Shown: positions 1 through 5,242, counted from the first letter of the stretch. The stretch: 5,242 nt of DNA from Fibrobacteria bacterium GUT77 (GCA_001462255.1 LIUJ01000006.1:1-5242); one strand, 5' to 3'. Translations and numbers: made by a program. The notes: generated by a model from the letters alone, not told the origin.

Positions 1-20
1 TTTATCTCGGCGAAAGCCAA

Positions 21-60
21 TGACGGTCATTGCGAGGAGCGAAGCGACGAAGCAATCCAG
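21..60. repeat. dispersed intergenic palindromic-type repeat
   Basis: The stretch begins with the small palindrome TGACgGTCA (21-29). It continues with ATTGC (29-33) and its inverted copy GCAAT (52-56) around a purine-rich core with GCGAAGCGA and CGAAGC. From general knowledge, very similar sequences (CATTGCGAG...GAAGCAATCC) are scattered in many copies through intergenic DNA of unrelated bacteria. When read in one minus-strand frame they give the familiar spurious peptide DCFVASLLAMT, which this copy also gives. Only one copy is visible here, so repetitiveness in this genome is inferred. Confidence 0.6.
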
Positions 61-80
61 ATGACAAAGCAATAGCGCCT

Positions 81-119
81 CGCGTAGCGTGTCGCGATTT
101 TTTTTCGCGGCGTTACGCG
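81..119. repeat. long GC-rich inverted repeat with an all-T loop
   Basis: CGCGTA (81-86) pairs with TACGCG (114-119). The stem continues through a G:T pair at 87/113 and C88-G112, G89-C111. After a two-base bulge (90-91) and a wobble pair it continues as CGCGA (93-97) with TCGCG (105-109), leaving seven T (98-104) in the loop. No T-run follows the stem on either strand, so it does not look like a simple terminator. It could be the foot of a repeat element or part of a folded RNA. Confidence 0.55.
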
Positions 120-123
120 TTAA

Positions 124-212
124 TGAGATTTTGAGGTTGTCGCGAAATGGGCGTAAAAAAGCACTCCATCGGTTTTTAACCGATAGTTTACGCGATATTC
201 GCGATAATCTCA
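124..212. repeat. four nested perfect 7-bp inverted repeats forming one long interrupted hairpin
   Basis: TGAGATT (124-130) pairs with AATCTCA (206-212), TCGCGAA (140-146) with TTCGCGA (198-204), GCGTAAA (151-157) with TTTACGC (187-193), and ATCGGTT (168-174) with AACCGAT (178-184) around a TTT loop. All 28 pairs are Watson-Crick and strictly nested, separated by internal loops. Either strand could fold this way. In the leftward RNA the apical hairpin is followed after seven bases by six U (160-155), which the GCGTAAA/TTTACGC stem would partly occupy. No known family is recognised. Confidence 0.55.
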
Positions 213-253
213 ATTTTTGACCGAGGGTAACAAGACGAAAGGCATGACGAATG

Positions 254-399
254 AAGGAGGGTTTTGCTTCCAAAGCACCGAAATTACGGGCGTTTTGGGA
301 TACTGCCGCCTACACTCTCATGGCCCCGCGCGAGTACCCGGGTCAACTAAACCGATACGTCTACTACCGCCAGCGTCCAAGGGACTGCCTCCTTTTTTT
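254..399 (+). other. possible structured RNA closed by a 7-bp stem and ending in a T-run
   Basis: AAGGAGG (254-260) is exactly complementary to CCTCCTT (388-394), and the 3' strand runs straight into seven T (393-399). This gives a terminator-like end to a rightward transcript of about 145 bases. Small hairpins fit inside: TGCTT/AAGCA (265-269/273-277, loop CCA), GGCG/CGCC (289-292/307-310), CCCG/CGGG (325-328/339-342) and GTCC/GGAC (375-378/382-385, loop AAG). No clear rightward promoter was found upstream and no Rfam-type family is recognised. On the opposite strand the same stem would pair a perfect Shine-Dalgarno sequence with an anti-Shine-Dalgarno, so the orientation is uncertain. Confidence 0.25.
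318..380 (-). other. candidate 20-residue mini-ORF behind a perfect Shine-Dalgarno sequence
   Basis: On the minus strand AAGGAGG (394-388) stands seven bases before a TTG (380-378). That TTG opens a 20-codon frame starting MDAGGSRR and ending in TGA at 318. The frame lies downstream of the leftward promoter at 459-487, which would give it an untranslated leader of roughly 70 bases. The SD and spacing are excellent, but the start codon is weak, the peptide has no recognisable features, and the SD is complementary to 254-260. It could be a leader peptide or pure coincidence. Confidence 0.15.
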
Positions 400-458
400 A
401 AGTGTAAATGGCCCGCCGCGCTTAATGTTTCGCGATGTGTGCCGTAAAATCCATATCA

Positions 459-487
459 AATATAGTATATTTTTTTCGGAAAATCAA
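459..487 (-). promoter_or_regulatory. predicted leftward sigma-70-type promoter in the intergenic region
   Basis: On the minus strand TTGATT (487-482) is followed after exactly 17 bases by TATATT (464-459). The -10 box lies within a perfect odd-centred palindrome, AAATATA-G-TATATTT (458-472). Transcription would start near 452 and run left, away from the lyase operon and into the structured block at 394-81. The layout is the same as at 5132-5160, which raises confidence. No gene that it would serve is visible inside the window. Confidence 0.4.
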
Positions 488-529
488 TAGAAAAAAATAA
501 AAAAATTTACTGTGAGGAAAAGGTAATAA

Positions 530-556
530 CCGCATTATAAATAAACTATTTTGCGG
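530..556 (-). terminator. weak candidate terminator after the lyase gene
   Basis: Sixteen bases past the lyase stop, the minus strand reads CCGCA (556-552) and later TGCGG (534-530). Inside it a smaller AAATA/TATTT hairpin can form with loop GTT, leaving a four-base bulge. T-rich but interrupted sequence follows to the left, and a longer T-run lies near 513-491. The stem is short and AT-rich, so termination may be poor or may rely on another mechanism. Confidence 0.3.
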
Positions 557-571
557 ATGAAATAAAACAAT

Positions 572-2800
572 CTATCTCCCAATCAAAACCCTCTCATTCA
601 AAACAACGCCGTTTGCCCGCAACCTGACTATGTACAACCCCGCCGCGAGTCCGTCGGTGGCCATACGCTCTCTATGCTCCCCCGCCTCCCTAACCGAATT
701 GGCCGCCGTCCTCACCCTACCGCCTTTCATATCGAACAACTCCAACCGCACGCGTCCCGCGTCCCTTAGCGAATAGCTGATACCGATTATCCCACCGGCG
801 CCGCCAACCGCTCGCAACGAATAAGCGCCGCCACGCCCCGTGTCAATCGCTTTAACGGACGTCATTCCGCCGCTTCCATTCCCGTCTCCGACAACAGCTA
901 CGTCCGGTATCGGAGGCGGAAAGTTCATGTCGCTCGCTATGTAGTAGCCGGGGTGGGGCGGCTGGTTGTACGACGAATTTTGCCACGCCACGGCAACCCT
1001 ATACACCGGGTCGTGCATCATCGTAACCAATCTATGCGTCGTCGTACTCGTTGTGGTATATACGCGAACCGCGTCAGTGCCCGCCGCTAATATGACCTCC
1101 TCACGCCAGTCGCCGAAAATGTCGGCTTGTAGCACCGGGTTGGACTTTGTGCCGTTGACGGAGCCCGCGCCGTAGGCCGTTAGCAACCGCGAACCCTGAT
1201 TATTCTTAACACTCCACTTTGTGATTTGATTGCCGTCCAAAAGTTCGCGGCTTAGATCGCCGTTCCACCAAACGATGTGGTTGCATACGGCAGTGTTGTT
1301 GCCGTTGTTCGGGAGACTGCCCACAACATTGCCGGATACGTCATAGAGCCCCATACCGCCCGCCGCCCAAAACTTGAATCCGGGCACCGCGGGATCGAGT
1401 TCAGCGGCGTTGGCGCGGCCTACGTCCGTGTCCGCTTTAGGCACGTTGAAGATTTGCTTGCCGTCGCCCGCTTGTCTCAAGAGAACGCCGTGCCCCGTAC
1501 TCTTATCCTCGTGCGGCATGAAGATTTGCGGCGTCGGCATCCCTTTTATCATGTGGGCCACGTGCAACGCGTCCCCGTGACCCCACCCCGTCGTGTGCTT
1601 CCCCTTGCCGTCGGGGCCGATAACGGCGGCGCCGGTAATTATGGAATGCTTTCCGCTGTTGTCAACATCCGCGACGCTCAACTGGTGATTGCCCTGACCG
1701 GCGTAAGAAGCGTTGCCCGACGTTCCCGAATCAAATCGCCAGCGCTCAGTTAGTCGGCCGTTGCGCCAGTCCAACGCGAGGAAGGTCATTCGCGTGTAGT
1801 AACCCCGCTGAAACACCGCGGAGGGACGCTCCCCGTCCAAGTAGGCTACCGCGGCGTTGAAGCGATCAACTCGATTGCCGTAGTTATCGCCCCAGTTACC
1901 GACCGTACCGCGAGTCGGCCAATAATCTATAGTAGCCGATTCCTTTCCCGTAGCCCCGTCAAAAACGGTTATGTATTCCGGGCCGGAGAGGACATACCCG
2001 TCTGAATTACGATACGCCGTAGTGTGGTTGGCGCCCGCCGCCGGACCCATTTGGATATACGCCCCGGCGCCGTCCTTTGTGCCCGGCGCGGTTTTCACCA
2101 TCATTTCAGCCTTTCCGTCTCCGTCAAAGTCATATACCAAAAATTGCGTATAATGCGCTCCGGCCCGAATATTTTGCCCTAAGTCAACGCGCCATAATCT
2201 CGTACCGGTCAATGTGTAAGCGTCAATCAGCGCGTTATCGGTAATTCCCGGCTGCGAATTGTCCTTAGCGTTGTCCGGATCCCACTTAATCACAATTTCG
2301 TACACCCCGTCGCCGTTCAAATCGCCCACGCTGCCGTCGCCGGGAGAATACGTCCCGCCTTGAGCGCCCGTAGGCGGACGTTGCAATTGAATGTTGATGT
2401 ATCCGGCGGACTCACCGCTTTGATTGTTGGAATTAGGCCCGTCCGTATTATTGATAACAATCGCCGAGGCGCTTGCCTCCAGTTCGACGCCGTTCGCCGC
2501 GATTGCCTTGACGGTATAAACGCTGTTCTGCGCCGCGTCGGCGTCGGTATAAACGGTGGCTCCGACAACCGGCGAGGCGTTGAGTTTTGTCGTCCCGCGA
2601 TAGACGTTAAAACCGGTGGCGTACGGTTCGTTGGCAAGCAACCGCCAAGACAAATAATAACCCTGACCTACGCGAACGGCAATCAATCCGCGATTGAGGT
2701 TTTCGACTTGCATCGTGCCGGCATACACCGGCACGACGGATTGTAACAATAACGGTAACAACAAAGCGGTTATGGCAGACGCTTTGAACAATCTCTTCAT
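572..2800 (-). CDS. secreted rhamnogalacturonan lyase, polysaccharide lyase family 11, with C-terminal sorting domain
   Basis: The 742-residue product should cleave the rhamnogalacturonan-I backbone of pectin by beta-elimination outside the cell. Residues 1-27 form a signal peptide (KRLFK, a leucine-rich core, likely cut after VYA27). An N-terminal beta-domain with the PL11 motif LNRGLIAV spans about 30-118. The catalytic beta-propeller follows to about 628, with calcium-type loops DLNGDG (160-165), DFDGDG (224-229) and DVDNSG (378-383), HGDALHV (408-414), and the family hallmark YNQPPHPGYYI (611-621). A Gly/Ser-rich linker leads to a sorting-type domain (about 655-742: LELFDMKGG, AAGLYIVRL). 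PL11 enzymes such as YesW have about 620 residues, and the excess here is the tail. The ATG overlaps the cellulase stop as ATGA, with a modest GGGG ribosome site six bases upstream, so translational coupling is likely. Family assignment is firm; endo versus exo action and export route are inferred. Confidence 0.93.
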   Translation of the reverse strand: MKRLFKASAITALLLPLLLQSVVPVYAGTMQVENLNRGLIAVRVGQGYYLSWRLLANEPYATGFNVYRGTTKLNASPVVGATVYTDADAAQNSVYTVKAIAANGVELEASASAIVINNTDGPNSNNQSGESAGYINIQLQRPPTGAQGGTYSPGDGSVGDLNGDGVYEIVIKWDPDNAKDNSQPGITDNALIDAYTLTGTRLWRVDLGQNIRAGAHYTQFLVYDFDGDGKAEMMVKTAPGTKDGAGAYIQMGPAAGANHTTAYRNSDGYVLSGPEYITVFDGATGKESATIDYWPTRGTVGNWGDNYGNRVDRFNAAVAYLDGERPSAVFQRGYYTRMTFLALDWRNGRLTERWRFDSGTSGNASYAGQGNHQLSVADVDNSGKHSIITGAAVIGPDGKGKHTTGWGHGDALHVAHMIKGMPTPQIFMPHEDKSTGHGVLLRQAGDGKQIFNVPKADTDVGRANAAELDPAVPGFKFWAAGGMGLYDVSGNVVGSLPNNGNNTAVCNHIVWWNGDLSRELLDGNQITKWSVKNNQGSRLLTAYGAGSVNGTKSNPVLQADIFGDWREEVILAAGTDAVRVYTTTSTTTHRLVTMMHDPVYRVAVAWQNSSYNQPPHPGYYIASDMNFPPPIPDVAVVGDGNGSGGMTSVKAIDTGRGGAYSLRAVGGAGGIIGISYSLRDAGRVRLELFDMKGGRVRTAANSVREAGEHRERMATDGLAAGLYIVRLRANGVVLNERVLIGR

Positions 2801-4707
2801 AATGAACCCCGCACGGTCATTCTAACCGTTCCCCTCCAACCGTCCGCGCCGCTCGCCTTTACTAAGTACATTCCGCCCGGCAGGTTTTTCATTCTCACGA
2901 CATGGTCGCCGCGCGTCAAGTTTATAGTTCTGATTTTGCTTCCGCGTAAGTCAAAAATCTCCACCTTTCCGGCCCGCGCCAAGCGCAACCGCAACAAGCG
3001 GTCGGACACGCGTATAAACGAGGCGGCGGCCTTATTCGCCGCGGTACCGCGATTCGGTTTCACCGACACTATATCGTCGTTGAAGCCTAAGCAGTAAACG
3101 TCCTTGAGCCAAAGTTCGCCAACGGTACCGTCCGGCGCCTCATTATGCCACGTCAGGTCGGTAACCCTGAATTTGTTCTGCGGCACCGCCACTGCCCAAC
3201 TCGGTTGCCTAAAGTATCCCCACGGAACCGTAACTTCCGTCCAGTTGCTCGCCGTGTCGGAGTGTATGAAGTTCTCGTGATAGGCGTAGTCCTCGACGTC
3301 GTTCTGTTGGGCGCGAATCCAATGGGCGCTGCCTTTGTATGTGTAGCTTACGCCGTATTCGCACTTATACAGCCAATCGACGCCAAACCCGGCTCCGACA
3401 TAAGGGGTGTATTCATAATCTCCCTTTATCAGCTTGTATGTAAGATGCGCCGTCCCGTCCTCAACGCTTACCGACGCGGTGCTATCGGTGGTTGAATAAC
3501 TGTACATAGCGTCATCCTCCGGTAGCGGTATCAGCTTCTTTTCGCCTTTGAACTCCGGCAGTACCGGTTTTGTTGACGAGTATGTAGTATCCTCGCCGGT
3601 CAACCATTTGTAAATGTAACGGCCGTGCGCCGTCATCATTCCGGGACTTATCCAGCTGTCAAGGTCGTTAATGTCGTAGAACAACGGATTTCCGATATTT
3701 GTCCAATAGTCCAACACGTTATAGTCGCTCGCCGTGACGCCCCACGCGCATGAGGATATTTTGTTGGAATCGAGGTAGGCGTGCCACTTGTCGGTTTCGA
3801 CGAAGTTTGAGGCGCCTTTCTCCGTGGCGTCGTTTGTCCCCCACTCGCTTACGAAGACAGGGAAACCGGCGTTGAGCGCGCCCTGCACGACGGATCGGTA
3901 GGTCGTGCCCGCCGGGCTGAAGTACGGTTTGGTGCCGATTCTGTGCGCGTCGGCGTAGAAGTGGAAAGTGAACGCGATATTGCCCTCCGGGTCGGTAGGC
4001 GGGTCGAGGGCGGCAATATTCGTCTCCGTATCCCAGTGGGGCGATCCGACCAATATCAGGTTCTTGAATCCGGCGTCGCGTATCGCCTTTATCACCGCGT
4101 TTGAATAGGCCTTAACCTCCGCCCATGTAACGTCGGCTTCCGGTTCATTAAATATCTCAAAGATTACCGCCGGATCATTACCGTATCGACCGGCGAGATC
4201 CGGACTTGTAAAGAACTCTATGGCCTTCGCTTGTACGGCCGGTTCGTGGGCGTTGTGCGCGTGCCAATCGACAATCGCGTAAACTTTTTTGGCAATCGCG
4301 GCGTCAACCACCGTCTTGACCCGCGCCCAATTTTCCCCCGGTTTTTCAATATAACCGCCGGAAACGCCGGTAACTTTGCCGTTCCCGTCCACCTTGCTGA
4401 AATCTATCCCCAAAGGCGCCCTTATAATCTGCGCTCTCCAGCCGTCGACAAGGGCGTTTACGGTCTCCTTAATGAAGAACTTGTCGCTACCCCACCCGGC
4501 CACGCTCCATTGCATACTTGGGCCTTTAAGCTGTACGGCGTTCCCGCCGGAGCGCTCGCCGACTATTTTATTGCCGCCGGCGTAGAGACGGCCGTATTGC
4601 TCAACCGGGGCGGCGGATTGGGCGTACAGCGCGGATACAGCGGATATGGCGGACACGAACAGTACCCTGGCGGCGGTGGAAAACCATCGTTTGTAGATAC
4701 GGGACAT
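2797..4707 (-). CDS. secreted GH5 endoglucanase-type cellulase with CBM11-like module and C-terminal sorting domain
   Basis: The 636-residue product should hydrolyse beta-1,4-glucan (cellulose or mixed-linkage glucan) outside the cell with retention of configuration. Residues 1-29 form a signal peptide (RIYKRW, hydrophobic core, likely cut after LYA29). The GH5 catalytic domain spans about 35-370, closest in style to subfamily GH5_2: QLKGPSMQW (59-67), R96, DWHAHN (147-152), acid/base E188 in IFNEPE, HFYA (249-252), nucleophile E288 in FVSEWGT, and W322. All expected catalytic positions are present. Residues about 400-541 resemble a CBM11/CIA30-type beta-sandwich (WTEVTVPWGYFR, then VGELWLKDVY). 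After a linker, about 561-636 is a sorting-type tail (VEIFDLRGSKIRTI, LPGGMYLVKA). The start is fixed by a strong ribosome site. It is the first gene of the operon with the lyase. GH5 is firm; exact substrate and CBM family are less certain. Confidence 0.93.
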   Translation of the reverse strand: MSRIYKRWFSTAARVLFVSAISAVSALYAQSAAPVEQYGRLYAGGNKIVGERSGGNAVQLKGPSMQWSVAGWGSDKFFIKETVNALVDGWRAQIIRAPLGIDFSKVDGNGKVTGVSGGYIEKPGENWARVKTVVDAAIAKKVYAIVDWHAHNAHEPAVQAKAIEFFTSPDLAGRYGNDPAVIFEIFNEPEADVTWAEVKAYSNAVIKAIRDAGFKNLILVGSPHWDTETNIAALDPPTDPEGNIAFTFHFYADAHRIGTKPYFSPAGTTYRSVVQGALNAGFPVFVSEWGTNDATEKGASNFVETDKWHAYLDSNKISSCAWGVTASDYNVLDYWTNIGNPLFYDINDLDSWISPGMMTAHGRYIYKWLTGEDTTYSSTKPVLPEFKGEKKLIPLPEDDAMYSYSTTDSTASVSVEDGTAHLTYKLIKGDYEYTPYVGAGFGVDWLYKCEYGVSYTYKGSAHWIRAQQNDVEDYAYHENFIHSDTASNWTEVTVPWGYFRQPSWAVAVPQNKFRVTDLTWHNEAPDGTVGELWLKDVYCLGFNDDIVSVKPNRGTAANKAAASFIRVSDRLLRLRLARAGKVEIFDLRGSKIRTINLTRGDHVVRMKNLPGGMYLVKASGADGWRGTVRMTVRGSL

Positions 4708-4713
4708 AGCGGT

Positions 4714-4724
4714 ACTCCTTCCTT
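4714..4724 (-). promoter_or_regulatory. strong ribosome binding site of the cellulase gene
   Basis: The minus strand reads AAGGAAGGAGT, with the AAGGAG core at 4720-4715, seven bases before the ATG at 4707. This supports that start and shows that the organism uses classical Shine-Dalgarno initiation. A small CTTC/GAAG hairpin (4732-4729/4725-4722) sits immediately upstream and overlaps only the edge of the site. Confidence 0.75.
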
Positions 4725-4757
4725 CTTTGAAGAGATTTTATGTGTTGGAATCACGAT

Positions 4758-4788
4758 ATTATAAATATAGATTGCGTAACTTCAGCAA
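4758..4788 (-). promoter_or_regulatory. predicted promoter of the cellulase-lyase operon
   Basis: On the minus strand a consensus TATAAT (4763-4758) lies 19 bases from TTGCTG (4788-4783). A second -10-like TATATT (4769-4764) directly abuts it. Transcription would start near 4750, giving a leader of about 43 bases before the ATG at 4707. The spacing is longer than ideal, so the -35 box is the weaker part of the call. No operator or catabolite site is recognisable. Confidence 0.45.
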
Positions 4789-4832
4789 CCTTTTCCGGTT
4801 TCACGCATAAGCTATAATCGCGTATCATTTGC

Positions 4833-5123
4833 TCATTTAACGTTATGGCTCACCACCTCCAAAATCATATCGAGCAAAAACTTATCCATCGCAGAATCCA
4901 TCAAATCAACATCCCTTGCGTACTTTGCCATAACCGCCGGAGGCATATTCAATTTACCGTATAGATACGGATTAAGCGCATCGTGCAAACCGTTTGTATA
5001 TCCATCAAGCATCTCCTTCTCCGTGTCACGGCTACCTTTCGTTAGCTTGTTACGGTAAACGTCATCGCTTTGCGTTTGCAGAAGTTTTATATCTGCGTCG
5101 GACATTGGTTCAAAAGTAGACAT
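4833..5123 (-). CDS. hypothetical protein of 96 residues, possibly from a leaderless mRNA
   Basis: I do not recognise this gene. From the ATG at 5123 it encodes a small, charged, probably all-helical soluble protein (MSTFEPMSDADIKLL...) with an acidic, Met-rich C-terminal half (VDLMDSAMDKFLLDMILEVV). There is no signal peptide, membrane segment, cysteine or clear catalytic motif. The frame is open upstream to a stop at 5225, and a TTG at 5180 would add 19 residues (KKLKKVCNPAGK...). I prefer the ATG because a TTGCAA/TATATT promoter lies just before it, inside that extension. No Shine-Dalgarno site precedes either start. It has lower GC than the enzymes downstream and is separated from them by a promoter, so it is probably not part of their operon. 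Confidence 0.6.
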   Translation of the reverse strand: MSTFEPMSDADIKLLQTQSDDVYRNKLTKGSRDTEKEMLDGYTNGLHDALNPYLYGKLNMPPAVMAKYARDVDLMDSAMDKFLLDMILEVVSHNVK

Positions 5124-5131
5124 ATTTAGAT

Positions 5132-5160
5132 AATATACCGCTTTCCCCGCCGGATTGCAA
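5132..5160 (-). promoter_or_regulatory. predicted promoter of the 96-residue protein gene, apparently leaderless
   Basis: On the minus strand TTGCAA (5160-5155) and TATATT (5137-5132) are separated by exactly 17 bases. Only eight bases separate the -10 box from the ATG at 5123. A usual start point six to eight bases past the -10 would fall at or just before the ATG, leaving no room for a ribosome site. If the gene instead starts at TTG 5180, this match would be coding sequence and coincidental. Confidence 0.45.
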
Positions 5161-5195
5161 ACTTTTTTCAATTTTTTCAAACGCCCACGGGATCT

Positions 5196-5220
5196 ATCCG
5201 TTTTATAATAAAACCCGGAT
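5196..5220. repeat. AT-rich inverted repeat upstream of the small gene
   Basis: GTTTTAT (5200-5206) and ATAAAAC (5208-5214) form a perfect inverted repeat around one A. Alternatively an outer ATCCG (5196-5200) pairs with CGGAT (5216-5220) around TTTTAT/ATAAAA with a two-base bulge. It lies 36 bases upstream of the predicted -35 box. It could be an operator, an end of an upstream transcription unit, or chance in AT-rich DNA. On the plus strand a short T-run follows, but no plus-strand gene precedes it. Confidence 0.3.
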
Positions 5221-5242
5221 TTTCAAAAAATTTTTCGACCCG

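Larger units (their letters stand above)
1..571. other. intergenic region rich in repeats and inverted repeats, no convincing protein gene
   Basis: This is the only long stretch without a supported gene. The left half (1-400) is moderately GC-rich and dense with inverted repeats, which are listed separately. The right part (about 455-550) is strongly AT-rich and holds a leftward promoter and a weak hairpin downstream of the lyase gene. Short open frames exist on both strands, but none combines a good start, a ribosome site and protein-like composition. The minus strand is open without a stop from 309 to the left edge, and part of that frame is the translated repeat at 21-60, so I do not treat it as a gene. 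Confidence 0.7.

Noticed and set aside
24..212. CRISPR array
   Set aside because: The repeats are inverted and differ from each other. There are no regularly spaced direct repeats with unique spacers.
240..400. Known RNA such as 6S RNA, SRP RNA, tmRNA or RNase P RNA
   Set aside because: The overall size and closing stem suggested 6S RNA, but the conserved motifs of these families are not present.
422..454. Ten-codon minus-strand frame (ATG at 454) just after the promoter at 459-487
   Set aside because: The ATG is only five bases past the -10 box, upstream of the likely transcription start, so it would not be on the transcript.
251..490. Plus-strand open frame of 79 codons (MKEGFASKAP...) and the overlapping 217-447 frame
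   Set aside because: There is no ribosome site before either start, the composition is not protein-like, and both frames run through the stem, T-run and promoter palindrome. Non-coding structure explains the region better.
1277..1753. Plus-strand open frame of 158 codons
   Set aside because: It lies wholly antisense to the well-supported PL11 lyase gene and has no recognisable domain. It is a shadow of GC-rich codon use.
2317..2746. Open frames on both strands overlapping the N-terminal part of the lyase
   Set aside because: They overlap clear PL11 coding sequence in other frames, and their translations are low-complexity and Arg/Pro-rich.
4231..4764. Plus-strand open frame of 177 codons
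   Set aside because: It is antisense to the GH5 signal peptide and catalytic domain and runs through the operon promoter. It has no family features.
5124..5180. TTG start at 5180 giving a 115-residue protein
   Set aside because: There is no ribosome site, the start codon is rare, and the added segment overlaps a well-spaced promoter. It is kept only as an alternative.

Overview
The window reads as accessory plant-polysaccharide-degradation DNA from a Gram-negative bacterium, most likely a gut or rumen member of the Fibrobacterota. This placement is an inference. It rests on two secreted carbohydrate-active enzymes that each end in a sorting-type C-terminal domain, on strong Shine-Dalgarno sites, and on TTGNNN/TATATT-type promoters. 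Bacteroidota share the sorting-domain style but usually lack such promoters and ribosome sites, so they are the second choice.

All convincing genes lie on the minus strand, so transcription runs right to left. At the right, 5123-4833 encodes a 96-residue soluble protein that I do not recognise; it may be read from a leaderless transcript. A short gap of about 125 bases holds a promoter and a strong ribosome site. Next comes a two-gene operon: a GH5 endoglucanase-type cellulase (4707-2797) and a PL11 rhamnogalacturonan lyase (2800-572), joined by an ATGA overlap. Both have signal peptides. The cellulase carries a CBM11-like module. Together they would attack the beta-glucan and rhamnogalacturonan-I parts of plant cell walls from outside the cell.

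Positions 1-571 contain no convincing protein gene but are full of structure. From left to right there is a dispersed-type repeat (21-60), a long GC-rich hairpin (81-119), four nested 7-bp inverted repeats (124-212), and a segment closed by a 7-bp AAGGAGG/CCTCCTT stem that runs into seven T (254-399). A good leftward promoter (459-487) follows, and then a weak terminator for the lyase operon (530-556). The structured block is the least explained part of the window. It could be a cluster of intergenic repeats, a structured RNA read rightward and ending at 399, or a long leader read leftward into a gene beyond the left edge. The sequence alone does not decide between these.
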